A DNA stretch of 64,000 bases from positions 1-64,000 of the forward strand of contig JANOPZ010000077.1 of NCBI GenBank assembly GCA_031422195.1, written 5' to 3'. Shown piece by piece: positions 26,077 through 35,014 of the stretch. Both the position numbers and the translations under genes were made by a program. A model generated the notes under the pieces. It did not search any database. It was not told the origin of the DNA and saw only the letters and a list, made by a program, of their open reading frames with translations. Position 1 is the stretch's first letter; each line of letters opens with the position of its first letter. Source of the stretch: JALOTE01 sp031422195 (GTDB taxonomy: Bacteria > Pseudomonadota > Alphaproteobacteria > Rhizobiales > Rhizobiaceae).

Positions 26077-28882
26077 GCATACGGCTCCCTTCTGCATCGA
26101 CCATATGCGGGCTGATCACTTCGATTGGCATTATCATTTTGCGCAAGGGGTCTGACAGGATCAGTTTTTGCCCTATGCGTTTTCTACCGTCGCTCATTAA
26201 AGCAAGCCCAACGTAACATCCAAGTTCGGGTGAATAACAGGCCGCTGTGACGTGGCCCAAGCTGGTCGCGACTTCGCTGACTGAGGCGTTTTCAATGATA
26301 TGCGCACCACCGTTTAACGCACGGCCGTCGAGCGATTTTAGGCCAACCAATTGCAAACGCCCTTCACGGATGAGGCCATCGCGATTTGCCATAGCCGAGC
26401 CGATGAAGGGTTTTTTCTTCGATAGCATGCCGCCAAGACCAAGATCGGCAGCGGTGGTGCGTCCGTCAAGTTCAGCGCCGGTGACATGGCCTTTTTCGAC
26501 ACGCAATGTGCCAAGTGCCTCCAGCCCATAAGGTACCAAGCCAAGTGGAGTGCCAGTTTCAATCAACGCTTCCCACACGCGGCGGGCATGGCCTGCAGGT
26601 GCATAGACTTCGTAGGCGCGTTCACCAGAAAACGAAAGGCGTGCGATCATAACTTCGACGCCGTCGATGACGCCATGGATGATGCCCATATGAGGAAGCG
26701 CTTCGTTTTCCACCGAAGCTCCAGTGACAACCTTGCCGAGAATGTTGCGCGCTTGCGGCCCGGAAATTGCCATTGCACCCCAATGATCGGTGACCGATGT
26801 GGCCACAACTTTCAGATCGGGCCAGATGCATTGAATATAATATTCCAAATGCTCCATTACCTTGGCCGCATTGGCAGTAGTTGTTGTTACGAGGAACTCG
26901 GTTTCACCCAAACGCCATGCTGTGCCATCATCAAATAAAATGCCATCTTCGCGGAGCATCAAGCCATAGCGCGCTTTCATCACTGGCAGCGTCGACATCA
27001 TGTTGGTATAAATGCGGTTGAGAAACTCAGCTGCATCCGGCCCTTGCACCATAATTTTGCCGAGTGTGGAAACATCAACCAGACCGGCCGTTGCGCGCAC
27101 GGCTCTGGCTTCGCGCACATAGGCCTGCTCAATGGTTTCCCCAATATGCAGATAGGCCATAGGGCGGTGCCAAAGGCCTGCGGCATATGTTTGACCGGCG
27201 TTCTCGAGGTGCCAATCGTGCATCGGCGTCAATCGGTTCGGCATGACATGGCCAAAGCGTTCAGCGGCAATTGAACCTAATGAAACACCGGCAAAAGGGG
27301 CACGAAGACGAGATGTGCCAGTTTCGGCAATGGATTTTCCAAGCAGTGCAGCCATCCGGCCCATGCCAGCAACATGCGAAGTGCGCCCTTGATCGGTTGC
27401 CATGCCAAGCGTGGTGTAACGCTTCAAATGTTCAACCGACGTGAAACCTTCCCGGTGCGCCAAATCGATATCGGTATCAGTGACATCATGCTGAAAATCA
27501 ATGAAGGCTTTATCTTCAGGTGTTTCTGCTTGAATGAGCAAAACGGGGGCAGGGTGGGGCAGACCGTCGCCGACTAATGTTCCCACTGCGTGCCAATTTT
27601 CCGGCAATGCTGGCGGCAAAAAGGCCTGCAAATTTTCATTGAAATTTGGCCGTGCGCCTTTCTGAACACTCAATGAAATGAGGGGTGTAAAACCGCCTGA
27701 AGTGCCAAGCGAATCGCAAGTGATTTCGCGGGTCGGGCCCGAGGTTTTGCCCGAAGCATCAACTGCCTGAATTGTGATGCCAGTGACGGCGTTTTTACCG
27801 GTTGTTTTTACCACACCATAGCCGAGGATAATTTCTGTTTGAGCCAAACCGGCTGTAATGCGTGCTTCGTCGCTGATCGAAGATCGAACATCGACGATAG
27901 CGATGATCGAAGCACCGGCGTTGGCTAGATCGCGGGCCACGCCATATGCGCTGTCGTTATTGGTGAAAATTGCAATTTGCTCACCGACCAGAACACCAAA
28001 TTGCTCTGCATAATGCGCCATAGCGCCAGCCAACATGACACCCGGCTTATCGTTGCCCGGAAATACCATCGGGCGCTCGCTCGCGCCGGTTGCCAGCACC
28101 ACTGAAGCAGCGCGCATTACCCAATGACGGTGGCGCGGTTCGCCATGATTTGGCGCCCGATGTTCGGACACGCGCTCAAGGGCGGTAAATGTATCGCTGT
28201 CATAAGCACCCCAAACCATCGTGCGCGTAAGCACTTTTACATTAGGGTATGAAGCCAGCGCACCTGTAGCTTCATAAGGTGGGTTGAGGTCGGCAATGAT
28301 AACGCGTTGGCCTTGTTCGGCCGCTTTTGTTGCTGCTTCCAAACCGGCTTCACCAGCCCCTATTACCAATACATCGCAGAACGCATTCATACGGTCGTAA
28401 AGGGCAGGGTCTGCAACATGACCGGCACTGCCAAGGCCCGCAGCGCGGCGGATGAACCATTCAAAAAAGTGCCAGATTCGCGGGTTTCGAAATGGGCCAA
28501 AGAAGGTTTTATAATAAAAGCCAGCGCCAAAGACTTTGCCGCCGAGCTGATTGATTGCCCCAAAGTCTGTGTCGAGCGACGGCCAGCGATTTTGGCTGAC
28601 GGCGACCAAACCATCACGCAATTCGACCATGGTCGCTTGAATGTTTGGTTCGCGCACACCGTTGTCGATGATTGTCACAAGCGCATTTGGTTCTTCAAGG
28701 CCAATGCCCATCACTCCGCGCGGGCGGTGAAGTTTGAACGAGCGGCCAAAGATTTTAATCCCGCTGCCTAACAGTGCGGAGGCCAAAGTATCACCCGCAT
28801 GGCCAGTGTATTGTTTGCCGTCAAAGGTGAATCGCAGCGTGACGCTGGTATCAATACGTAAGCCTGAAGAAAGCCGTTTCAT
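26069..28882 (-). CDS. soxA: Sarcosine oxidase alpha subunit
   Basis: A 937-residue subunit that binds NAD and folate. Order of parts: N-terminal ferredoxin-like domain without iron-sulfur cysteines (1-95), first Rossmann segment D-V-L-V-I-G-A-G-E-A-G (170-180), central pyridine-nucleotide domain, and a C-terminal GcvT-type folate domain (from about 560). The enzyme demethylates sarcosine to glycine, passing the methyl group as methylene-THF. Odd: between the first Rossmann motif and P-N-V-K-V-L-T-R-T (213-221) this protein has only about a dozen residues, where family members usually have a further segment with a G-G and a Trp; total length is also short of the usual 960-1000. Starts by overlapping the soxD stop (ATGA). 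Confidence 0.92.
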   Translation of the reverse strand: MKRLSSGLRIDTSVTLRFTFDGKQYTGHAGDTLASALLGSGIKIFGRSFKLHRPRGVMGIGLEEPNALVTIIDNGVREPNIQATMVELRDGLVAVSQNRWPSLDTDFGAINQLGGKVFGAGFYYKTFFGPFRNPRIWHFFEWFIRRAAGLGSAGHVADPALYDRMNAFCDVLVIGAGEAGLEAATKAAEQGQRVIIADLNPPYEATGALASYPNVKVLTRTMVWGAYDSDTFTALERVSEHRAPNHGEPRHRHWVMRAASVVLATGASERPMVFPGNDKPGVMLAGAMAHYAEQFGVLVGEQIAIFTNNDSAYGVARDLANAGASIIAIVDVRSSISDEARITAGLAQTEIILGYGVVKTTGKNAVTGITIQAVDASGKTSGPTREITCDSLGTSGGFTPLISLSVQKGARPNFNENLQAFLPPALPENWHAVGTLVGDGLPHPAPVLLIQAETPEDKAFIDFQHDVTDTDIDLAHREGFTSVEHLKRYTTLGMATDQGRTSHVAGMGRMAALLGKSIAETGTSRLRAPFAGVSLGSIAAERFGHVMPNRLTPMHDWHLENAGQTYAAGLWHRPMAYLHIGETIEQAYVREARAVRATAGLVDVSTLGKIMVQGPDAAEFLNRIYTNMMSTLPVMKARYGLMLREDGILFDDGTAWRLGETEFLVTTTTANAAKVMEHLEYYIQCIWPDLKVVATSVTDHWGAMAISGPQARNILGKVVTGASVENEALPHMGIIHGVIDGVEVMIARLSFSGERAYEVYAPAGHARRVWEALIETGTPLGLVPYGLEALGTLRVEKGHVTGAELDGRTTAADLGLGGMLSKKKPFIGSAMANRDGLIREGRLQLVGLKSLDGRALNGGAHIIENASVSEVATSLGHVTAACYSPELGCYVGLALMSDGRKRIGQKLILSDPLRKMIMPIEVISPHMVDAEGSRMHG

Positions 28883-29181
28883 GATTTAGCGGCCTTTGTT
28901 TTTGCCGTTTTAATTGGTGCGATTGCAGATTTTTTTGCCAGTTCCGCGCTGAAAATCTCGTGGGTCACGCTGTCGCGTTCGACGATTAAATGCGCGCGGC
29001 AACCGTGGTTGTGCTGCCAAAATTCATGGTGGCGTCCGCGTGTATTGACCCGGTTGAAGATATAATCGTTCCACACATCCATATCTGTCGAATTAGGGTC
29101 GGGACGCGTGCGGTTGGCGTCTCCAGCATAGGAAAACTCAGCGACATCACGAAGGCCACAATGGGGGCAATTGATTCTCAT
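28879..29181 (-). CDS. soxD: Sarcosine oxidase delta subunit
   Basis: A 100-residue zinc-binding subunit. The start is set at M-R-I-N-C-P-H-C-G; the open frame continues 62 codons upstream, but that part runs into soxB and has no family similarity. Zinc ligands visible: Cys5, Cys8, His59 and Cys61 (H-N-H-G-C-R). The C-terminal ~20 residues are Lys/Ala-rich (K-T-A-K-T-K-A-A-K-S). It lies 25 bases after soxB and overlaps soxA by four bases. Confidence 0.92.
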   Translation of the reverse strand: MRINCPHCGLRDVAEFSYAGDANRTRPDPNSTDMDVWNDYIFNRVNTRGRHHEFWQHNHGCRAHLIVERDSVTHEIFSAELAKKSAIAPIKTAKTKAAKS

Positions 29182-29206
29182 GAGTTTGCCCTCGAATTCA
29201 TTTCTT

Positions 29207-30466
29207 CTAGTGCCATTTTGGTGTCGGACCTTGGCCCTTATCATCGATCGCATATCCGCGCGAAAAACGGTCAAGCGTGAAAGGTATTGCTTTGGAATGC
29301 GGTTCATCTTTTGCGATAGCATGCGCAAAGCATAGGCCTGAACCGGGCGTTGCTTTGAAACCGCCATAGCACCAGCCGCAGTTCAAATACATACCCGGCA
29401 ATGGCCCCGTGGTGATGATTGGCGCACCATCCATCGTCATATCCATAATGCCGCCCCATGAGCGCAGCAATCGCACACGGGCAAGCCCCGGAAAAAGCGT
29501 CACCATCTCACTCATTACATCTTCAACAACCGGCAGATTGCCGCGCTGCGCCCACGAATTATAGCCATCAATATCACCGCCAAATAGAATGGAGCCTTTG
29601 TCGGTTTGCGAGAAATAGAGATGCCCGCCGCCATAAGTAGCCACAGTATGAATAATGGGTTTCAGACTTTCGGTGACAAAGGCTTGCAGGACGTGGCTTT
29701 CAATCGGCATCCGGTCGATGCCAGCGCGGCGCATCACTTCACTTGTTGAACCCGCAACGCAGACGGCCACTTTAGGCGCACGAATTTCACCGCGCGTTGT
29801 GCGCACACCGATAATTTGGTCGCCGTCCTTGATAAATTCCAAAACTTCGGCATTTTCGATGAGATCAACGCCAAGCCTGTCCGCGGCACGGGCATAGCCC
29901 CAAGCGACGGCATCATGGCGCGCAACGCCGCCGGATTTTTGCATGAGGCCGCCGTAAATGGGAAAGCGGGCGTGCTCACTCATGTCGATGCCGGGCAGGG
30001 CTTTGCCAACATCGGCGCGCGAATATAAATCGGCATCAATACCGTTTAACCGCATGGCGTTTCCGCGCCGGGCGAACTGATCAAGCTGGGCCGGGTGATG
30101 TGCGATATTCAAAACACCGCGCTGCGAGAACATAACGTTGTAGTTAAGCTCTTGTGAAAGGCCCTCCCACATGTCCATGCACAGCTCGTAGAAATGCTGA
30201 TTTTCAGGCAGAAGGTAATTGGAGCGGATGGCCTGCGTATTGCGGCCGACATTACCTTGACCAAGCGATCCTTTCTCAACGACCGCCACGTTGCGGATGC
30301 CAAATTCTTTGGCAAGGTAATAGGCGGTTGAAAGGCCATGCCCGCCGCCGCCGACGATGATCACGTCATAGCTGGATTTCGGCTCTGGCTTTCTCCAGGC
30401 CTGTTTCCAATCAGTATTTCCATTGAAGGCGTTTTTTATAACCTGCCACGCGGAATATTCGGCCAT
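29207..30466 (-). CDS. soxB: Sarcosine oxidase beta subunit
   Basis: The catalytic flavin subunit, about 419 residues, with the dinucleotide motif V-G-G-G-G-H-G-L-S-T-A-Y-Y-L near residue 40 and R-S-N-Y-L-L-P further on. The His in G-G-V-A-R-H-D-A-V-A-W-G-Y-A (about residue 184) is the expected covalent FMN attachment site. It oxidises sarcosine and hands the methylene group to folate on SoxA. ATG at 30466 is chosen over a GTG nine bases earlier. First gene of soxBDAG, divergent from the MscS channel gene. Confidence 0.93.
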   Translation of the reverse strand: MAEYSAWQVIKNAFNGNTDWKQAWRKPEPKSSYDVIIVGGGGHGLSTAYYLAKEFGIRNVAVVEKGSLGQGNVGRNTQAIRSNYLLPENQHFYELCMDMWEGLSQELNYNVMFSQRGVLNIAHHPAQLDQFARRGNAMRLNGIDADLYSRADVGKALPGIDMSEHARFPIYGGLMQKSGGVARHDAVAWGYARAADRLGVDLIENAEVLEFIKDGDQIIGVRTTRGEIRAPKVAVCVAGSTSEVMRRAGIDRMPIESHVLQAFVTESLKPIIHTVATYGGGHLYFSQTDKGSILFGGDIDGYNSWAQRGNLPVVEDVMSEMVTLFPGLARVRLLRSWGGIMDMTMDGAPIITTGPLPGMYLNCGWCYGGFKATPGSGLCFAHAIAKDEPHSKAIPFTLDRFSRGYAIDDKGQGPTPKWH

Positions 30467-30604
30467 ATGATTCACTTAAGCTTTGATTTAGTTGCAACAA
30501 TGGCATGTTGCGGGCCTGCCAGCAATTGCACGCGCACAGGTCTTTATATGCTTTTTGCGGGAAACCATTGCGTTTGACACCCCCACCGCATTACAAAACG
30601 ACCT

Positions 30605-33070
30605 ATGATAATTCGATTTGGGTTTCTGCACCGATTTATGCCTGCGTTAATAGCACTTTTGCTCGCGGGTATTTTGCTGCCTGATTTTTCCTATTCGCAA
30701 GCACCATTGGCTCAACCAGTCGAGGTTAGTTCCGGTGAGGCCGAAGCGATTGCAGAGATTGATTCCCAGCTTGCAGCGCTCGATGCTCTAAACAAAAAGG
30801 TGCTGGATAGTTTGCAAAATGATGACGCATTGCTTGGCGCGCGCATTTCTGCAGAAATAATATCGCGCGCTTTGATTGAGGCGTCAGTACGTTTTCGTCC
30901 TATTTTGAAAGATATCACAACGCGGGCTGAAACCTTTAAGTCAGCCACGGCCGAAGGCGATACGCCCGCCCCCGAGGTTGCAGCTGGCGTTGCCGCATTA
31001 AACAAACGAAAATCAGCCATTAATGGCGCACTTGCTAAAGCAGAGGATGGATCGTTGGCTGCTTCGGCTTTGGTTGAAAAGGTGGGTGTTGCGAGACGCG
31101 ATCTTTTCTCTTCCCAGCTTGCACAGCGCGTTGAATTATCAGACGTTTTTAATGCCCAAACAGCAAGCGATGTGGGCGCAGAGGGCCGAGATTTAAGCCG
31201 CCGCGTAACGTCTTGGTTAACGTTCATGTTGCGGTTCAAATTGAACGGCGTTTTGGCAGCTACCACGTTTGCATTGATTGCAGCTTTAGCTTTTTTACGG
31301 TTGGGCACAGTATTTGCCCGCCCGTTTGGCCGCCATAATGTTGTCGGTTATCAGCCCAGCTACTTGACCCGCATCGTATCAGCCCTTGTGGCAACCTTAT
31401 TGCCGGCTTTAACGTTGGCTGTGTTTTTGAGCACCGTATATTATTTGCTGGATTGGTATGCACTTCTCCGGCCAGATATCGCCGAGATGCTATCGTCATT
31501 GATGCGCTTTATTTGGCAAGTGTTTTTCGTTTACCGCTTAGCGCTTGCCATTTTGCAGCCTTCACAGGAACCTTGGCGCTTGTTGAGCGTGTCAGACAAT
31601 ATCGCGCGCCTTTTATTGGTTTTAGCAACTTTGCTTGCTGTCGTGACTGGCGCAGACACTCTGCTCAATGCATTCTCAAACACGCTGTCTTCCCCCTTTT
31701 CGCTTACAGTCGGGCGCAGCTTTGGTTTTGCAATTTTGATTGGTTTGCTGTTGCTGGCAACCGCTTTATTAAAACCATTCAAAACTGAAGCAGGGGTTGC
31801 AAAACCTTGGCCGCCTTATGCTAAGGGCTTTATTGTACTTGCCGGTTTAGCTCCGATTTTTGCTGCACTTTTTGGCTATGTCGGTTTGGCACGATTTGTA
31901 ACCCAACAAATTGTCGTCACCGGCGCGATTGCTGCAACCATGATTGTAGGCTTTTTGTGCGCTCAAGCATTGGCCGATGAAGATGCACTAAAATCATCGT
32001 CGATTGGCCGCCAATTGCATGACCGTTTTGGCCTGACAGATCGCCAGCTTGACATCACTGCGATGATGGCAAGCCTGCTGACATATGCTGCCGTGTTATT
32101 TGTGGGCGTTCCACTGATTTTGTTGCAATGGGGCTTTAAGTGGGCAGATTTGGTTCTAACCGCAGTTTACTTTCTGACAGAGCTTAAAATAGGCTCAGTG
32201 ACGATTTCTATTACGGCTATCGGCATTGGCATATTGGTGTTTTTTGTTGGTTATTATCTGTCGGGCCGGTTTGAAAACTGGCTTGATAAAACAGTTCTGT
32301 CGCGTGCCCGTATGGATAAGGGTGCGCGAACATCTATCCGCACCGCTGTTGGATATCTCGGAATTGCGTTGGCAGCACTTGTCGGCATTTCGGTTGCCGG
32401 GGTGCAGTTGTCAAGCTTAGCGCTGGTCGCCGGGGCTCTGTCTGTTGGTATCGGTTTTGGCTTGCAAAATATTGTATCGAACTTCGTATCTGGATTAATA
32501 CTGCTCGCCGAACGCCCGTTCAAAGAGGGGGATTGGATTGAAGCTGGAGCTGTCAATGGTATTGTGAAGAAGGTTTCGGTCAGGGCAACGGAAATTGAGA
32601 CGTTTCAAAAGCAATCGGTCATTTTGCCAAATTCTAGTTTGATCAATGCGGCGGTTGGTAATTGGACACACAGAAACACTTTGGCGCGGCTCGACGTGCC
32701 GGTGGTTGTCAGCTACGGCGCTGATGTCGTAAAAGTGCAAAATATATTGCGCTCCATTGCGTTGGCACATCCCAAGGTGTTGAAAACGCCTGAGCCGTTC
32801 GTGTTGTTCAAAGGGTTTGGTGCTGAGCGGCTGGAATTTGAATTGAGGTTTTTCATCGCTGACCTGTTTGAGCAAGCGGTCATTGGCACTGATGTCCGGT
32901 TTGAAATTGTTAAGCAGTTTAGACTGCAGGGCGTTGACCTGCCTTATCAACAGCACGACGCTATGCATTCAATTTTTGCGGACGATCCAGATATTGGATC
33001 TGCGGCGATAACACTCGAACAAAACTCAAATGAAAGCGCTAAAGTCATCCGCAAATCTACAAAAAGCTGA
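30605..33070 (+). CDS. MscS-family mechanosensitive channel with DUF3772 N-terminus
   Basis: An 821-residue inner-membrane protein. A signal-like hydrophobic N-terminus (residues 8-30) precedes a helical periplasmic DUF3772-type domain (to about 190), then around ten membrane segments, and the MscS pore/beta domain at the C-terminus (V-G-I-G-F-G-L-Q-N-I-V-S-N-F-V-S-G and E-R-P-F-K-E-G-D-W-I). Large MscK/YbiO-type channels of this layout release solutes after osmotic downshift. Neighbouring osmolyte (betaine/sarcosine) genes make this fitting but the link is circumstantial. Confidence 0.9.
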   Translation: MIIRFGFLHRFMPALIALLLAGILLPDFSYSQAPLAQPVEVSSGEAEAIAEIDSQLAALDALNKKVLDSLQNDDALLGARISAEIISRALIEASVRFRPILKDITTRAETFKSATAEGDTPAPEVAAGVAALNKRKSAINGALAKAEDGSLAASALVEKVGVARRDLFSSQLAQRVELSDVFNAQTASDVGAEGRDLSRRVTSWLTFMLRFKLNGVLAATTFALIAALAFLRLGTVFARPFGRHNVVGYQPSYLTRIVSALVATLLPALTLAVFLSTVYYLLDWYALLRPDIAEMLSSLMRFIWQVFFVYRLALAILQPSQEPWRLLSVSDNIARLLLVLATLLAVVTGADTLLNAFSNTLSSPFSLTVGRSFGFAILIGLLLLATALLKPFKTEAGVAKPWPPYAKGFIVLAGLAPIFAALFGYVGLARFVTQQIVVTGAIAATMIVGFLCAQALADEDALKSSSIGRQLHDRFGLTDRQLDITAMMASLLTYAAVLFVGVPLILLQWGFKWADLVLTAVYFLTELKIGSVTISITAIGIGILVFFVGYYLSGRFENWLDKTVLSRARMDKGARTSIRTAVGYLGIALAALVGISVAGVQLSSLALVAGALSVGIGFGLQNIVSNFVSGLILLAERPFKEGDWIEAGAVNGIVKKVSVRATEIETFQKQSVILPNSSLINAAVGNWTHRNTLARLDVPVVVSYGADVVKVQNILRSIALAHPKVLKTPEPFVLFKGFGAERLEFELRFFIADLFEQAVIGTDVRFEIVKQFRLQGVDLPYQQHDAMHSIFADDPDIGSAAITLEQNSNESAKVIRKSTKS

Positions 33071-33176
33071 ATGATTTGTTCAGCCAGCGTTCATAGCACT
33101 TTGATAGAAAGCGGGCTGTGAAGGGTTGAACCCTTTTCAATGCCGGTTCAGAAAACCGGTTAAACAGGAGATATAA

Positions 33177-33443
33177 ATGAAAACCAAATTAGCCGCCGCA
33201 ATCGCCGCCTTGATGTTGATGTCTGCAGGCGTTCAGGCTGCGACATTGGTCAATAAAGGCAAAGACCCTGTGACGATTGTTGTCACAGAAGACGGCCAGA
33301 AAAACGAAGTTACTGCGGGTGCTGCCGAAACGGTTGAATTCTGTTTGGCTGGCTGTTTTGTAACTTTCCCAAATGGCGACCGTCAGGCTCTTACCGGTAG
33401 CGAAACTGTCGAGATAACGGGCGATGATGTTCTCGTTCAATAA
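33177..33443 (+). CDS. Small secreted protein, two-cysteine
   Basis: An 88-residue protein with a clear Sec signal peptide (cleavage near V-Q-A-A) and a mature part of about 66 residues rich in beta-type alternation (T-L-V-N-K-G-K-D-P-V-T-I-V-V). Two cysteines in F-C-L-A-G-C-F may form a tight disulfide. CAGGAGAT precedes the ATG, and a terminator-like hairpin follows, so it is probably a single-gene unit. I do not recognise a named family. Confidence 0.75.
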   Translation: MKTKLAAAIAALMLMSAGVQAATLVNKGKDPVTIVVTEDGQKNEVTAGAAETVEFCLAGCFVTFPNGDRQALTGSETVEITGDDVLVQ

Positions 33444-33483
33444 ATCGCGCCCAATTAACGCTGCATTAAGTTAGATTTCAACC

Positions 33484-33504
33484 GGCAGGCCTCCAAAGCC
33501 TGCC
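33484..33504 (+). terminator. Probable rho-independent terminator
   Basis: Perfect seven-base arms GGCAGGC and GCCTGCC with a seven-base loop lie 40 bases after the small secreted gene; the sequence after the stem is CGTTTAGTATTT, moderately T-rich. Confidence 0.7.
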
Positions 33505-33573
33505 CGTTTAGTATTTCGAGTTAAATTTGCGCCATAGATATTGCGTAGGGCTCATTCCTCAAATGGAAAAGCG

Positions 33574-35013
33574 ATGGACGTCAATATCAACACACGGGTC
33601 ATTCCCTTGGCAGTGGACCTCGACGGCACATTGGTTGCCGGAGATTTGCTTTGGGAAACCTTGTTTGCGCTTATAAAAAAGCATCCGCTTTGTTTGTTTT
33701 TAATTCCCATTTGGCTTGTCCGCGGCGGCAAAGCGCGGCTGAAATACGAAGTTGCGCAACGCATCGCAATAAAACCAGAATTGTTGCCGTATCGCGCCGC
33801 GTTTGTCGCGTATTTACGCGAACAAAAAGCATCCGGGCGTAAACTGGTTTTGGCCACAGCATCGCCGCAGGTTTATGCCGATGCTATTGCAGCCCATTTG
33901 GGTTTCTTCGATGCTGTGATTGCATCCACTCAAACCGAAAACTTGCGCGCCAAAGCTAAGTGTGATGCACTCGTTGCGCAATTTGGTGAGGCAGGATTTG
34001 ACTACGCGGGCAATTCCCGGGACGACATTGTAGTATTTGAAGTGGCGCGGCAAAGCGTGATTGTTGCCCCGGACCGACATGCAAAAAACTGGCAGAAAAA
34101 ACACGGTGGTATGGTTTTTGATGCCGTTCCAGTGCGTCTTAAGACTATTGTTAAAATGCTACGCTGCCACCAGTGGCTTAAAAACGTTTTGATTGCTGTG
34201 CCGGTAATTCTGGCACACGACGTGTTGGATATAAGTCTTTTATCTGCCATCGCTTTGGCCATGCTTGCTTTTAGCACCACTGCATCTGCTATTTATATCC
34301 TGAATGATTTGTTTGATCTGGAAGCAGACCGGGCGCACCAACGCAAAAAACGCCGTCCGTTTGCCGCCGGTGATATCAGTGTGCCGGTGGGCTTGGCCAC
34401 GATGCTGATGTTGCTTGCAGTTGCGGGCATAACCTGTTTGTTCTTGCCGCCGCTGTTTGGGCTTGTTTTGTTTGTCTATTTGGTTGCGACAACTGCCTAT
34501 TCAATGGCGGTCAAGCGTATGCTTTTGATTGATATACTGATGTTGGCCGGACTTTACACAATGCGGCTGATCGCTGGCGCAGCGGCAACCGGTATTGAAG
34601 CGTCATTTTGGTTGCTGGCATTTTCCGGTTTCTTCTTTTTATCGCTGGCTTTGGTGAAACGTTACGTTGAACTTGCCAATTCCGCTGTAACAGCCGGTGA
34701 ACGGGTAGCTGGCAGAGGCTATCAATCAGATGACAAGCCAATGGTGATGCAGGCAGGCGTATCTTCGGCATTTGCCGCAACATTAGTTTTGGCGTTGTAT
34801 ATTGACTCATCTGCCGTCCGCGAACTTTACAGTCATCCGTGGATGATTTGGCCGCTTGCACCTGTCGTCCTTTACATCAATCTGCGTATTTGGGTTTTAG
34901 CGTTGCGCGGTCAAATGGATGAAGACCCCGTCGTGTTCATTATTCAAGATTGGCGCAGTCAGATTGTCGTGGCGTTGAGTTTAGTCTTGCTCGCTGCAGC
35001 TGCTTATTCATAG
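33574..35013 (+). CDS. HAD phosphatase-UbiA prenyltransferase fusion (DPPR-synthase-like)
   Basis: A 479-residue two-domain protein. Residues 1-180 are a HAD phosphatase (D15-L-D17-G-T-L, A-T-A-S-P at 94-98, G-N-S-R-D-D at 146-151). Residues 190-479 are a UbiA-type membrane prenyltransferase with N244-D-L-F-D248-L-E-A-D252-R and a second D-I-L-M-L-A-G-L-Y motif, close to the mycobacterial enzyme that joins PRPP to decaprenyl phosphate (Rv3806c type). The fusion could make polyprenyl-phospho-5-phosphoribose and then remove the 5-phosphate. GGAAAAG precedes the ATG at 33574; a longer TTG-started frame (33541) is unlikely. It is followed after one base by a DprE1-like gene. Confidence 0.88.
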   Translation: MDVNINTRVIPLAVDLDGTLVAGDLLWETLFALIKKHPLCLFLIPIWLVRGGKARLKYEVAQRIAIKPELLPYRAAFVAYLREQKASGRKLVLATASPQVYADAIAAHLGFFDAVIASTQTENLRAKAKCDALVAQFGEAGFDYAGNSRDDIVVFEVARQSVIVAPDRHAKNWQKKHGGMVFDAVPVRLKTIVKMLRCHQWLKNVLIAVPVILAHDVLDISLLSAIALAMLAFSTTASAIYILNDLFDLEADRAHQRKKRRPFAAGDISVPVGLATMLMLLAVAGITCLFLPPLFGLVLFVYLVATTAYSMAVKRMLLIDILMLAGLYTMRLIAGAAATGIEASFWLLAFSGFFFLSLALVKRYVELANSAVTAGERVAGRGYQSDDKPMVMQAGVSSAFAATLVLALYIDSSAVRELYSHPWMIWPLAPVVLYINLRIWVLALRGQMDEDPVVFIIQDWRSQIVVALSLVLLAAAAYS

Positions 35014-35014
35014 G

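Noticed and set aside
29182..29367. 62-codon N-terminal extension of soxD
   Set aside because: It overlaps soxB and lacks family similarity; the zinc-site start at 29181 fits the delta subunit length.
30501..30515. Second possible sigma-54 site, TGGCATGTTGCGGGC, upstream of the MscS gene
   Set aside because: The GG-N10-GC spacing is present but the -12 element reads GGGC instead of TTGC.
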